From Chaenocephalus aceratus (taxonomy: Eukaryota; Chordata; Actinopteri; Perciformes; Channichthyidae), in contig JAMFTG010000500.1 in assembly GCA_023974075.1 (NCBI GenBank), forward strand, positions 62,001 to 126,000: a DNA stretch of 64,000 nucleotides. The letters are read 5' to 3'. Made by a program: the position numbers and the translations under genes. Under the pieces are notes generated by a model. The model saw only the letters and a program-made list of their open reading frames with translations, ran no database searches and was not told the origin of the DNA. Of the stretch, positions 35,186-48,086 are shown in pieces (the first letter of the stretch is position 1; every line of letters begins with the position of its first letter).

Positions 35186-35795
35186 TGAAACCTGTTTAAG
35201 AGAACGAGCAACCGGTAACGTGTTGCACAGATGGCTGGACATCGGGCGGGGATCTTGTTTACTTCAGACACATCCTTTCAAGCTAAACACACTCCGTAAT
35301 TGGACGTTTAATTGAGGTGGAAATGTCTGTTGTGGCATATTTAGGAGCGCAAACACGCCGTCTGTAACACCCGTATGAATGTGACTCCTTGTGTTAACCC
35401 TACGTGTTTACTTTCTGCCCAAGCCTTGTTGATTTAGGTGATGGGAACCGGCCGCTCCGCGCTCCCTCCCCACTTTGATGATTCCTCTCCCTTTGTGTGG
35501 ACGGCTCTGAATCCCGGCCGGTCGGTGGGTCGTTTGGCAGCCATTGAACCTTTTGCGAAGATTAACTGTTATTACCGTGGTCTTTGTGCGTCCGCGCCGC
35601 TCTCTGCATACCAGCGGAGAAACAAAACGCTCCTCTCCAGCCTCTCCAGTGGAGGAGGCTTCAGAGAACAGCAGGTCCGACTCGCTTTTATCTGCACGCT
35701 GACGAGAGCACAAGAGCCCTAAGTGGTCTCTCGACTGACAACAAGATCCTTTTTAGGAGAGAAGAGGTCCGATATGCACGTATTAGCCCCGACCA
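35186..35795. other. Unassigned sequence, moderately GC-rich
   Basis: The stretch 35430-35720 has high sequence complexity without transposon ends or splice-flanked frames. It could be conserved non-coding DNA; nothing is recognised. Confidence 0.35.
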
Positions 35796-36409
<614 letters not shown>

Positions 36410-36640
36410 TGGTGGTGCTGGCGAAGTCGATAGGGACTCGGCTTGGCAACTGGAAGGTCACCAGTTCAAGTCCTGGCAAGTGCTACCGAGGTGTCCCTGA
36501 GCAAGGCACCGTTCCCCACACTGCTCCCCGGGCGCTGTTCAAAATGGCAGCCCACTGCTCCTAACACTAGGATGGGTCGAATGCAGAGAAACAATTTCCC
36601 CACGGGGCTTAATGAAAGTCCGTCTTAATCTGAATCGTCC
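36410..36640 (+). mobile_element. tRNA-derived SINE
   Basis: Head with box A-like TGGCGAAGTCGATA and box B-like AGTTCAAGTCC. The body GTGTCCCTGAGCAAGGCACC, CTGCTCCCCGGGCGCTG and GCCCACTGCTCC is typical of a widespread fish SINE. The 3-prime part AATTTCCCCACGGGGCTTAA resembles the tail at 41748-41790. Not a functional tRNA gene. Confidence 0.8.
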
Positions 36641-36847
36641 AGCCGTCACCTAAAGTCTACCTGCTGCTGATGAGTGGAACATGAAGCAATGATGTTGAAT
36701 AATGCACAGGAAAGAATCTGATTCTGGTTTTAACTAATTTCAGATGCTTGTATCCACAATCTTGTTCTTTGAGTCATGACCCATCCTTCATGACCGGGTG
36801 AGGGAAAGGAGATGATGGAACATGAAGGAGATATATTCTATTATAAT

Positions 36848-37260
36848 GTAAAATTCTCATTTTTAATCTTTGTTCCTGAAACTTTCAGAGTCTCTTTCCA
36901 CAGAGGGGACACATGTTGATGTAGAAGAGACATGAAGAAGAGGGGACACATGTTGATGTAGAAGAGACATGAAGAAGAGGGGACACATGTTGATGTAGAA
37001 GAGACAGGAAGAAGAGGGGACACATGTTGATGTAGAAGAGACATGAAGAAGAGGGGACACATGTTGATGTAGAAGAGACATGAAGAAGAGGGGACACATG
37101 TTGATGTAGAAGAGACATGAAGAAGAGGGGACACATGTTGATGTAGAAGAGACATGAAGAAGAGGGGACACATGTTGATGTAGAAGAGACATGAAGAAGA
37201 GGGGACACATGTTGATGTAGAAGAGACGAAGAAGAGGATTTTGCACAATAGGTGAGCTTC
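36848..37260 (-). mobile_element. MITE copy with a 37-bp array
   Basis: The left part (TCTTTGTTCCTGAAACTTTC, AGAGTCTCTTTCCACAGAGG) is the reverse of 17831-17880. The right end GGATTTTGCACAATAGGTGA matches the end of the element at 33400-33426. The left terminus is lost. The array fills most of it. Confidence 0.8.
36903..37230. repeat. 37-bp minisatellite, array 3 (about 9 copies)
   Basis: Same unit and orientation as array 2, with few variants. The last unit is interrupted (AGAGACGAAGAAGAGG). Confidence 0.96.
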
Positions 37261-37743
37261 AACCTGAAATGTGGACCGTATGCAGCTTGTCTCTTGACCA
37301 GGAGACGGTGCTTCCAGCCTCTTCTGTCCTCAGGGGGACAGATCTGGTTGTAACCGAGTCATGAATTCCCAGAACCAGTGTTGGCTTTTTCTGAATAAAC
37401 CTTCCCACCGGTCCAAAAGCAGCCGTTCGCCTGCGAGCACAACAGAGCCACCTGACAGCGCCGCCGGCCAGCAGACATTCACCTCAAAGCTTTGAGAAAG
37501 CTGCTTTATGTGTCCTGCCTGCAGCCGAGGGAGGAGAGAGGAGAAAAGCCCTACACAAGAAGTGCAACTCCGAGCTGCAACTGAGAGTTCCCTAGCAACA
37601 TGTTCTGCAAGATGAATCTGAGAGTTCTGCCGACCCTGATCTGCTTTTATATTCGATGCTATTTTATTGTCTTGAAACTGAAGCAAAGTTTGGTTTTATT
37701 AAGTCAGGGTGTTTTCCTTCTGGAGCATTCTCCTGCTCTACAA
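37261..37743. other. Unassigned sequence
   Basis: Moderately GC-rich and unique by eye; no splice-flanked frame with a recognisable product. Confidence 0.4.
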
Positions 37744-38100
37744 CATCTTGCCATGTGTCTGATATCTAGTCAGAATATGTCTCTCCACCTGATATAAGAC
37801 ATCATAACTTCAGAAGTACTAACTGCAGGGAGATACCGGGTTTTGTTTTTAGACGATGCATCATCTTGGTCAGTCAAGAAATCTTACTTTGAGTTGTTTC
37901 TCAGATGAAACATATATTTGTTTACATATTAGAAAATCACCAACTGACTTCAGAAAACAGAACACTTTGGAGCAGTTGCTGCTTATATTGTAACACCTTA
38001 CAGACATCTAACCAAGCTAATGTTCACTTGTTCTATTGGCAGATTGTTGAACTTATTTAAAGTGAAAACAGCTTGTTTTCATTATTGTTTAACTTGTTTT
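37744..38100 (+). repeat. Dispersed repeat, copy 2
   Basis: Partner of 12518-13090 without the SINE, showing the uninterrupted arrangement around GAGTTGTTTCTCAGATGAAAC. Family unknown. Confidence 0.75.
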
Positions 38101-38167
38101 TGGAGCAGCGTGTGTTCCCGTGTGTGTGTGTGTAACCCAGCCACACACACATGTTCACCCTTTAATG

Positions 38168-38671
38168 CAGGGGTGTCAAACTCAATTTCATCTCGGGCCA
38201 CATTCGCATTATGGTTGCACTCAAAGGGCCGGTTGTAACTTTAAGACTATATAAAAATACATATATCAATATTTAATGTATATAAAATAATGTATTATAT
38301 TACATCATTGCCTCTGCATTATTATTATCGGATAGGGTAATAACTTCATAATTAACTCGGTCTGAAAGCAGAAGTCAGGGCAAATAATTGCAAGTCTCTT
38401 CAGTGAGAATGTCACAAAATGATTTTAAAGGAAAAGCAAATAAAAAAGTGACATTTGAAAAAAAATTGACATTTTGAAAAAAAAGTCACATCTGAGAAAA
38501 AAGTCAAATGAGATGCATTGTGGGACATGTAGTTTATGGGCAACGTGCTTCTGTAAATCGCCATGTCACCGTATAACAAACATATTATATTCTTTGCAAG
38601 CTCTTGTGGGGCCACATAAAATGAAGTCGCGGGCCGGATTTGGCCCCCGGGCCTTGAGTTTGACACCCCTG
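38168..38671. mobile_element. Non-autonomous hAT-type element, family 1 copy 3 (504 bp)
   Basis: Perfect target duplication CTTTAATG (38160-38167 and 38672-38679). Ends CAGGGGTGTCAAACTCAATT and GAGTTTGACACCCCTG. Closely similar to copy 2 in the same orientation. Confidence 0.93.
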
Positions 38672-38679
38672 CTTTAATG

Positions 38680-39886
38680 CATTTCCACCAGCAGCAATGG
38701 CAGACGCGTTTGCACGTTTTGTTTTTTCCCTGTAATCTCTCCCTCTGCGTCAGACCTGTTGAATCTTAAAGCTCACAACAGCTCCCCCATTCCCCCCTCC
38801 CAAGAGAAACACAGAAAAAGAACCCAAGACAAAAAGCGTGAATGCATAATTAATATAGTGAAGCTGCATTTTTAATTGTTGCCGGTTTTCAAAGTTGCCC
38901 AGTGGCATTGTCTCTCGGTTCGGGCCGGCTGCTTCCGATGGCAGAGCTTCATTCAGGATCTTTGTAGTGCCCGAGCGCCGCAGAAGCACCGGCAGACAAC
39001 GGCTCCAAGCTCGCCTCTTTTCTCAGGGTGTCTGCCCGCACAATGGACTTCCTTAGCCTGCACACAAAAGAGGCTGGCGCGTATAAAAACACCCAAATTC
39101 AATGGCATTCCTCTCCACAATGCGCTCAGAGAATATGTGCTTGTCCCTCTCCTTCTCCCTCTCTTCTCTTTCAGCGCAGGGTGATGTATTAGGATGATGT
39201 GTGAAGATCAGGAAGTGATATATATTCCTGCATCAAAATGAAAGAAATCTGGTAAAAGTGAGAATGGAGACAATTAAGAAGGCAACTAGCCAATATGTGC
39301 TACTTAGCGCTAACACAGAGTACAGCTAAAGCATTGGACGCATGGGAATGTCGATGTGATATTGGCTTTAAATAAAAAGTCAGAGGATCAACAAAGTTAT
39401 TACAAGCCACCATGAAAGGAACATACATGTCTGAATTAGACTTCATGGTAGTGCATCAAATTGTTGTTGAGATACTTCACAGCAAACCGTAAATCTCATG
39501 GAGGCCCTGGAGGAAAAATTCAGGGGATCACCAAGTTCAGTGAACATGAGAATCATTAATGCCTTTACTGAAGTTTATACAAACTATATTGATGATGAAT
39601 ACATGTGCTTGTTGATGTGTTGACACTAAGCTAAGTCTTAAATCCACAATAAGCTAAACATAATGAATGTCTAGCTTAAGAACTGACATCAAATAATGCT
39701 CAATATAACTCAGTATCTTTAATTATATATAATTCCTGCTTCAGATGCAGTTTTATTTTTGTCGTTTTTTTTACCATTAACTTCCACTGATTTTATTCAA
39801 ACGCTGGTATATATATAACACATCAGACAGATGTACTGCATTAGATTACATCTCGTTTCAACCGTGCCAAAATACCATAACTAAAC
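38680..39886. other. Unassigned sequence, candidate conserved non-coding DNA
   Basis: The segment 38830-39000 contains AT-rich homeodomain-like cores (GCATAATTAATATAGTG, TTTTTAATTGTTGCC) followed by GC-richer unique sequence. The remainder is AT-rich. No transposon ends or exons are seen. Confidence 0.35.
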
Positions 39887-39975
39887 ATCCATCTTCTCCC
39901 GCGTATCCGTGGTCGGCTCGCGGGGGTAGCGGTTCCAGCAGAGAGCCCCACACGTCCCTTTCCCGGGCCACGCCC
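39887..39975 (-). mobile_element. RTE/Rex3-like LINE 3-prime fragment
   Basis: On the minus strand it reads GGGGCTCTCTGCTGGAACCG, CTACCCCCGCGAGCCGACCA and ends GGGAGAAGATGGATG, matching 58550-58615. It is a short, 5-prime-truncated piece. Confidence 0.85.
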
Positions 39976-40214
39976 ACATCACAAAACTAAACACAGAGTT
40001 ATTTGCTATTTAGAAGTATTCAAGAAATATTATCGTAACATTTGGCCATTTTAGTTTAGTCTGTATATAATTAGCCCACTGCCACAGGCAAACACAGATC
40101 CACAAACAAATACATTTCACTTTTTGTTAAGACAACTTTTTTTCAACATGAGCAGCTAGAAACACATTTGGTGTGTACAATGTATTTCCCGTAATACCAC
40201 CTCGTGGGGACCAA

Positions 40215-40360
<146 letters not shown>

Positions 40361-40577
40361 TTTCATACCATATATACGGTGTCATTAGACAGTACATTCA
40401 ATATTACAAAAATAGCATGCATTCAATTGGATTCTATTATGACTACCCAGTGTTTGGAGTCCCCACAATGTATGATAACAAGTACTTTTTGATTAAGTAT
40501 GGAAACGGGTCGCACAATGTTACGGTTCCATCAACACACACACACACGCACACGCACGCACGCGCACACACACACAG

Positions 40578-41536
40578 TTACAACGTTTGTGTTGTCCGAT
40601 GGGGTGACATTAGCTCCACATCCTTGGAGGGTGGGGTTTTTTAGGGGGGGGGGTGGTTTCTCTACTATTGTCGGGCACACATTGAGTCCTGTTGGCACGC
40701 CGCTGCTGGGAGCCACAAAGAGCCACGATGGAGGGAGAGTGGAGCCGGGTGCACGTCACTAACACTCTAATCCTGCTGCCCTGTACATCTGCGCCGCTTT
40801 CTAAAACAAGTCCCCCTTTTTTTAAACTCTAAAACCCCCCCTCCTCCCCATCGTGCACCAAGTCTTTTCTTTCCCCTCAGTTATATTCTGCAGCAGGAGA
40901 AAGGACAGGCTTTTGTGGTGGCCCATCGTGTCACACAGACACAAGACCCGAGGCTGCCAGTCGTCAAATGGAAGCTCTCTCCGGGCCTTTCACATCGCTC
41001 ACTTTGCTCATGTGGGCTCGCGGACAGAGAGGGAAACTCTTATTTGAGCACGTGAAAAGGCTCCAGACGGGGACATGAAGGCCGGCTCTTCACATCGGAC
41101 ACAATTGACTTTGAAAGCCTAGAGTAGTAGGGAGTGTTTGCGGGGGATGTTGGCATCATGTTTGAATTGAATTTGACTGTCAGCAGGTGCCAAAGGGGCC
41201 CAAACAAGCTTATTATGAAAACACTCTTCTGAGATCCTCCGGAAGAAAACCAGGGACACACACGAGAAGAGAAAAGATCAAATGGCTCGTATGGACTATT
41301 TCAAACATGGGCACAGTGAAATGTTTACTCATTTTAACAATCATTTTAAAATAAAACAAATACAAAAATACTGAATGGCCTCAACGTCTTCTTTATTTCT
41401 TTGAGAAAAGGACTAATGTACTCCATATTCCCCAAACACTGACCTTATAATACAACTATTCAAAAAATAGTATACCAACTATATATAAAACAAGTTCTAC
41501 AATGGCACAATTACTGGACACAAAATACACACGGTT
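40578..41536. other. Unassigned sequence
   Basis: The segment 41030-41250 is complex and repeat-free (for example TTGAATTGAATTTGACTGTC and CAGGTGCCAAAGGGGCCCAA) and could be conserved non-coding DNA. No exons recognised. Confidence 0.35.
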
Positions 41537-41541
41537 TCACA

Positions 41542-41638
<97 letters not shown>

Positions 41639-41642
41639 CACA
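41537..41642. repeat. GCAC then CA microsatellite
   Basis: Begins with GCAC units (ACGCACGCACGCACGCAC) and continues as a CA run to about 41642. Confidence 0.98.
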
Positions 41643-42627
41643 CATGTTCAAATATGTATATATGTTCATTTTAATTCATTTCTTATTATTTTATAGTTAT
41701 TTTATCATTTGTAATTGTTATCTTTGATCAATTTTACCTGGTTACCTACTGAGTTTCCCCACAGGGATGAATAAAGGTCCATCTTATCTTAATATGGACC
41801 TGCAGAAGTTGGTCAAAGCGTTTAGAAAGTGCATGATGTAAAGGTCTTGTGGAAGTGATATGGTACCCACATGGATGTACATGATTGAAAGTAAAGATGA
41901 GCAGTTTAGTTGTGTTTGAGAAGATGATATGAACCCAAAAGCAGTCTGTAGAAAATGAGAGAGAGCTGAGGCCGCCCTCTGGTGGAGGAACTAACCCACT
42001 GCAGCCTGATGCACGCTTTTCATAAATAACTGTATCATTGAACTTATAATAAAACGAATTACATGCAAACATCGGTGGAATAAACCAGGCTTGTTTCCTA
42101 AATGTTCAAACTTGAGATTTACAAAGTCATGAATGAAAATAAAAGTGATGATAATTCATCATGTATGTGCACAGTATATGTACATTATCATGTGTTTTCT
42201 CAGACACTATTGATACTCAAGTGGTGGAAGGTAATTTAGACCTGCTACTCTCTGATTGAGACACGTTTACTTAATTTACTGACCTCTATTGATCTGCGTT
42301 TAGTTATTTTAAAGAGGTGTTTTATTGTATTATTGATTTTCCCTTAGCGAGCTAACTTTAGGGTAAACTCTGGGGTTCCGGTCCTACGACGCTGGTTCAC
42401 TTCTTAGCAGGGTAGATCTCCATGGTAACTTATGCTGAATGGCTTCCAGGATAAGAGATCAACTCAGTGAAAGCACTGCCTGCTGACCAATCAGAGCTCT
42501 GTTTGCGGAGTTTAAATCGATCAAGTCATATTACAGGATAAAGGAAATACAGAAAAACTGCCGTAGCAGGAAAGACGGCCGGCAAAAATCAACTGACTGT
42601 GTGAACGTGAAAATTAATAGAATATCA
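41643..42627. other. Unassigned AT-rich sequence with a retroposon tail relic
   Basis: At 41748-41795 the sequence GTTTCCCCACAGGGATGAAT, AAAGGTCCATCTTATCTTA looks like the 3-prime tail of a LINE or SINE. No other element or exon is recognised. Confidence 0.45.
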
Positions 42628-42635
42628 CCTCCCAT

Positions 42636-43529
42636 CAGTGGCGGCGCCAGGATAAAGCTGGGGTAGGCTATAGCCATACCAATAAATGGTTTAGCCCCAC
42701 CTTAGCCCCACCTTAGCACCACCATGAAAAAGTATGTTAAAATAAGCAAATTCAAGCAAAATGCTAAATGTTGAGAACACGGCTTGCGAAAATATACGGG
42801 TCGTGTCCACAACACACAAACTGATCCTGCTGTAACAATAAGTGCACGTTACTGATGCAATATGGTTGAGACCATTCGGGCTTATGCTAGAAGAGGGGTG
42901 CAAGGAATAGTCTAGTAGTGGGCGAGTTTTATAGGCAAGGCAAGGCAGGCAAGTTTATTTATCAAATCAAATCAAGTTTTATTTATATAGCACATTTATA
43001 AACGATTTTTGGTCGAGCCAAAGTGCTGTACATATAATAAAAATAGCCTACAGTAGAGACACTTTACAGAAAATACAACCTATATATAGCACCTTTCAAC
43101 ACAAGGCAATTCAGGCTGCGGCCACACGAGGACGAAAACGGTCGTTTGCGTTACTGTTTAGTGTCATATAGACCGTTCGGCCACATGAGGACGACCGAAT
43201 ACGGCACTAAATGTTGGGTCTGCGTCATGCATTACTGATTGAGATCAATCGGAACCGCCATTCAGTATCCCCATCTTCAACGTGTACTATGTCACGTTCA
43301 CAGTGATCCCTTTTTATTTACTACAAGACACATGTGCCGTTTTATTTCATACAGCTCAATTTTGATTTAGACAGGGAAATAATCTAAACCTCACACGCAG
43401 CGTTTCACTGTCAAGGTGGGCGATATAGCGTGTATGTAATTACATCGCAAATACTCCCTTGAGCCCCACCACTGTATGGGTTAGCCCTACTATAGATTAC
43501 CCAACACAAATACACTGGCGTCGCCACTG
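42636..43529. mobile_element. Non-autonomous hAT-type element, 894 bp with nested LINE tails
   Basis: Perfect target duplication CCTCCCAT (42628-42635 and 43530-43537). Ends CAGTGGCGGCGCCAGGAT and GGCGTCGCCACTG. Interior copies of GGGTTAGCCC-type phrases lie near both ends. Two L2 3-prime fragments are nested inside it. Confidence 0.9.
42933..43117 (-). mobile_element. L2 tail inserted within another L2 tail
   Basis: A TTGCC-tailed L2 end (GGCAAGGCAAGGCAGGCAAG, 42933-42961, continuing at about 43080-43117 with TATATAGCACCTTTCAACAC) is split by the 3-prime end of the TTTGA-tailed L2 (TCAAATCAAATCAAGTTTTA, then TTTTTGGTCGAGCCAAAGTG). The inner piece matches the reverse of 6541-6613. Confidence 0.8.
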
Positions 43530-43608
43530 CCTCCCATCTTCAGAGTAATCTGACTATTATAACATTAGCGTTAAGAAAGCTTACTTAAATATTTGCCACA
43601 ACATAAGT

Positions 43609-45070
43609 AAGGCAAGGCAAGGCAAAGCAAGTTTATTTATATAGCACTTTTCAACGCAAGGCAATTCAAAGTGCTTTACAAAAAATTAAAGACATTAAGC
43701 ATTACAAAAGAAAAGCTAATAAAATAAACATTAAAAGGAAAAATACATGGATAAAAGTTACAGTGCAGTCTAAAATATGAATAGTTCAATTAAACATTAA
43801 AAGAAAAAATACATGGATAAAAGTTACAGTGCAGTTTAAGATATGAATAGTTCAATTAAAAGCAGCGACAAAAAGAAAAGTCTTCAGCCTGGATTTAAAA
43901 GTAGTCAGAGTTGCAGCGGACCTGCAGGTTTCTGGGAGTTTGTTCCAGATATCTGGAGCATAATAACTGAACGCTGCTTCTCCATGTTTAGTTCTGACTC
44001 TGGGGACAGAAAGCTGACCAGTCCCTGAAGACCTGAGAGATCTGGATGGTTCATCATTTAGCAGGAGGTCAGAAATATATTTTGGGCCTAAACCATTCAG
44101 TGCTTTATAAACCAGCAGCAGTATTTAGAAATCTATTCTTTGACACACAGGAAGCCAGTGTAAAGACTTCAGAACAGGAGTGATGTGGTCCACTTTCTTA
44201 GTGTTAGTGAGGACTCGAGCAGCGGCGTTCTGAATCAGCTGCAGCTTCCTAATAGATGTTTTAGTGAGACCTGTGAAGACACCATTGCAGTAGTCGAGTC
44301 TACTGAAGATAAAGGCATGGACAAGTGTCTCCAGATCCTGCTGTGACATTAGTCTTTTAATCCTAGATATATTCTTTAGGTGATAGTAGGCTGATTTAGT
44401 AACTGTTTTAATGTGACTGTTGAAACTCAGGTCAGAGTCCAGGACTACACCTAGATGTCTGGCTTTATCTGTTGTTTTGAACATTGCAGACTGAAGCTCA
44501 GCGCTAACCTTTAAACATTCTGCCTTGGCTCCACAAACCATTACCTCAGTTTTATCTTTGTTTAATTGGAGAAAGTTCTGACACATCCAGTCATTGATTT
44601 GTTCAATGCACTTACTCAGTGTTTGAATTGGAGCATAGTCTCCTGGTGAAATTGTTACGTAGATTTGTGTGTCATCTGCATCTATGGTAACTTATTTTGT
44701 TGTTCTTCATTATCTGAGCCAGTGGTAGAATGTAGATGTTAAAGAGAAGAGGCCCCAAGATGGAGCCTTGAGGAACCTCACATGTCATATTTGTCAACTC
44801 AGATGTGTATTTACCTATAGAAACAAAGTTGTTTCTATCCTTTAAGTAGGATTCAAACCAATTTAGAACTGTTTCCGAAAGTCCCACCCAGTTTTCCAGT
44901 CGGTCTAGTAATATGCTGTGGTCAACAGTGTCAAACGCAGCACTGAGAATTAATAATACTAACACTGAAGTTCTGCCACTGTCTGTGTTTAAGTGGATGT
45001 CATTAAAGACCTTTACAAGAGCAGTCTCAGTGCTGTGGTTTGGACGAAAGCCTGACTGGAACACATCGAA
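43609..45070 (-). mobile_element. L2-type LINE with TTGCC tail, 5-prime truncated
   Basis: On the minus strand it ends AAGTGCTATATAAATAAACT then TGCTTTGCCTTGCCTTGCC. The body encodes most of the reverse transcriptase. The 5-prime break is near 45070. A short 3-prime portion of the same subfamily recurs at 63306-63482. Confidence 0.9.
44125..45064 (-). pseudogene. Broken L2 reverse transcriptase
   Basis: The upstream part (45064-44672) has FQSGFRPNHSTETALVKVF, then LLILSAAFDTVDH where the motif A aspartate is replaced by isoleucine, and EVPQGSILGPLLF. The YADD catalytic box is lost: the frame runs ISYHRCR and stops, because about two bases are missing just before the ADDTQ codons. The downstream part (44586-44125) has LNKDKTEVMVCG, LGVVLDSDLSFNSHI, SRLDYCNGVFTG, QNAAARVLT and LHWLPV. 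Both catalytic motifs are therefore damaged and the copy is inactive. Confidence 0.88.
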
Positions 45071-45458
45071 ACTTCACGCATGTCTCGGGTCTCGTCCATT
45101 ATCAACACAACGCAGAGACCGCTTAACCACACCGCTTACATATATTTATTGCCTTATTTATTTATTTCAGAATGTATTTCATAACCTTATTTATTTATTT
45201 CAAAGACATATTTAAATATACATGTATTTAATTATATATTTATGTATTTATTTATTTATGTAATTTCGGCTTAAACGGCATTCTATAAGGAAAGCCAGCC
45301 GGCCTTCCCTTCCAATGTTCTTATTGGTCAGAAGGAAAGCCCGCCAGCCCTTCCCTTCCAACAAATCAAATCATCGGAAGGGAAGGCCTGACGTGCCGTG
45401 CGTGACGCTGCGTCTCACACACAACTGCCGTAGTGACAAGAGGCAGATATGAATTCTC
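45071..45458. other. AT-rich sequence with a small inverted repeat
   Basis: TTTATTTATTT-rich tract (45140-45260), followed by paired GCCTTCCCTTCCAA and TCGGAAGGGAAGGCC phrases (45302-45388) that form an inverted repeat. Family not identified. Confidence 0.4.
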
Positions 45459-46464
45459 CCTTCTACTGTACCAGTGGTGGCTGGCCCATAGGGGCGGTAG
45501 GGGCGCCGACCCCCTCTTCCCACATGTTTGATTGTCATGTTTTTATTTTTATTTTTAATGAACAAGGTAAATATTATAGTTGTTATCAGTAAAATGTATA
45601 ATCTACATTAAAATATCGTTTAAAATTGTTTTACGATGTCTAAAGTTATTGATAAGTCACATGTTTCTTGCCTGGCCACAGAAATCTTTGCCCGTGCATC
45701 ATTCATTACCCTCTCTCGTCTGGGCGCTAAGAAAGGAGCCCAAGTAAGTGCTGACTGTTGCTATCTGTAAACTATGCCATCGAAACATAATTTCAGCCAA
45801 TCAGCGTTGTCAGATCTGATGGTCACAGGGCGCTAATGTCAGCGCCCGATGCAGTCTGTGAGTTGTTTGGACTTGTATCCAAGGTGACGCTACAGTAGTT
45901 GATGAGGATGGCTGCGGAGACTCCGGACCTCGGCCCCCGCCCAATCTGATTCAGCCAGCTCGGTTTATATGTTATGCACAAAACAACCTCTAGATGTCAC
46001 TGTGGTTTGAACAGAAAGCCCTTCAGGTAGCTTCCATTGAGAAAGTTGGCATGTTAAAAATCACTGATGAAGAAATCACTCTTTTTGGTCAACATTTTGA
46101 AAGGTAACCATATACATTTTGACACATTTTAGTGTCAGAGCACAAACTGAACATATTTAGATAACTTGATGCCCAAAAAAAGTTTCAACAAGGGTGTAAT
46201 TATTTTTTGTAAAATATGCTCAACCAACCGGTCGAATTGGCCTTTTATGGTAAACTAGCAATATGACTTTTTCAGAGTTGTAGAGATGTTTTCCTATACA
46301 ATGTGGTAAATAAATAGCTAGATTCATGGTAAGAGTACTACATTCACTGCCTTATGAGTCTCAGAGTGAAAGAGTGATAATAATGTATATAGCACCTTTC
46401 ATGCATCATGGCATTCAGCCCAAAGTTGCACACAGATGAGCAAATTAGGCCAACACAGGATATA

Positions 46465-48086
46465 CACTGAACAAAAATATAAATGCAACACTTTTGTTTT
46501 TGCTCCCATTTTTCATGAGATGAACTCAAAGATCTAAAACATTTTCTATAAACACAAAATAATAATTTCTCTCAAATATTGTTCACAAATCTGAAAAAAT
46601 CTGTGATAGTGAGCACTTCTCCTTTGCCGAGATAATCCATCCCACCTCACAGGTGTGGCATATCAAGATGCTGATTAGACAGCCTGATTATTGCACAGGT
46701 GGGCCTTAGGCTGGCCACAATAAAAGGCCACTCTGAAATGTTCAGTTTTATCACACAGCACAATGCCACAGATGTCGCAAGTTTTGAGGGAGCGTGCAAT
46801 TGGCATGCTGACAGCAGGAATGTCCACCAGAGCTGTTGCCCGTGAATTCAACGTTCATTTCTCTACCATAAGCCGTCTCCAAAGGCGTTTCAGAGAATTT
46901 GGCAGTACATCCAACCGGCCTCACAACCGCAGACCACGTGTAACCACACCAGCCCAGGACCTCCACATCCAGAATGTTCACCTCCAAGATGGTCTGAGAC
47001 CAGCCACTCGGACAGCTGCTGCAACAATGGGTTTGCATAACCACAGAATTTCTGCTGTCAGAAACCGTCTCAGGGAAGCTCATCTGCATGCTCGTCGTCC
47101 TCATCGGGGTCTCAACCTGACTCCGGTTCGTCGTCGTAACCGACTTGAGTGGGCAAATGCTCACATTCGATGGCGTCGTTGGAGAGGTGTTCTCTTCACG
47201 GATGAATCCCGGTTTTCACTGTTCAGGGCAGATGGCAGACAGCGTGTGTGGCGTTGTGTGGGTGAGCGGTTTTCTGATGTCAATGTTGTGAATCGAGTGG
47301 CCCATGGTGGTGGTGGGGTTATGGTATGGGCAGGCGTATGTTATGGACGACGAACACAGGTGTATTTTATTGATGGCATTGTGAATGCACAGAGATACTG
47401 TGACGAGATCCTGAGGCCATTGTTGTGCCATTCATCCACGACCATCCCCTCATGTTGCAGCGTGATAATGCACGGCCCCATGTTGCAAGGATCTGTACAC
47501 AATTCCTGGAGGCTGAAAACATCCCAGTTCTTGCATGGCCAGCATACTCACCGGACATGTCACCCATTGAGCATGTTTGGGATGCTCTGGATCGGCGTAT
47601 ACGACAGCGTGTTCCAGTTCCTGCCAATATCCAGCAACTTGGCACAGCCATTGAAGAGGAGTGGCCCAACATTCCACAGGCCACAATCAACAACCTGATC
47701 AACTCTATGCGAAGGAGATGTGTTGCACTGCGTGAGGCAAATGGTGGTCACACCAGATACTGACTGGTTTTCGGACCCCCCCAGACCCCCCCAATAAAGC
47801 AAAACTGCACGTTTCAGAGTGGCCTTTTATTGTGGCCAGCCTAAGGAACACCTGTGCAATAATCATGCTGTCTAATCAGCATCTTGATATGCCACCCCTG
47901 TGAGGTGGGATGGATTATCTCGGCAAAGGAGAAGTGCTCACTATCACAGATTTGTTTCAGATTTGTGAACAATATTTGAGAGAAATTGTTATTTTGTGTT
48001 TATAGAATATGTTTTAGATCTTTGAGTTCATCTCATGAAAAATGGGAGCAAAAACAAAAGTGTTGCATTTATATTTTTGTTCAGTG
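46465..48086 (+). mobile_element. Tc1/mariner-type transposon with about 285-bp inverted repeats
   Basis: TA flanks both sides (46463-46464 and 48087-48088). The ends CACTGAACAAAAATATAAAT and its reverse complement open long inverted repeats (46465-46749 and about 47802-48086) that look nearly identical. Length 1.62 kb, normal for the group. A single transposase frame lies between them, broken by one frameshift. The near-identity of the repeats suggests a recent arrival. Confidence 0.95.
46763..47763 (+). pseudogene. Tc1-like transposase with one frameshift
   Basis: DDE transposase of the DD34E type, which cuts and reinserts the element at TA sites. It starts MPQMSQVLRERAIGML. An N-terminal paired-like helix-turn-helix is seen (GMSTRAVAREFNVHFSTISR), then RRPRVTTPAQD, a basic RRPHRGLNLTPVRRRNRLEW, and catalytic aspartates in FTDESRF and QRDNARPHVA, and the glutamate in SPDMSPIEHVWD. 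The glycine-rich GGGGVMVWAG box is intact. The frame moves near 47420-47430: the upstream frame reaches EILRPLL and then leaves the family sequence, which resumes at PFIHDHPLM in the next register, consistent with a one-base loss. The protein ends HTRY at 47760 with TGA. Confidence 0.93.
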
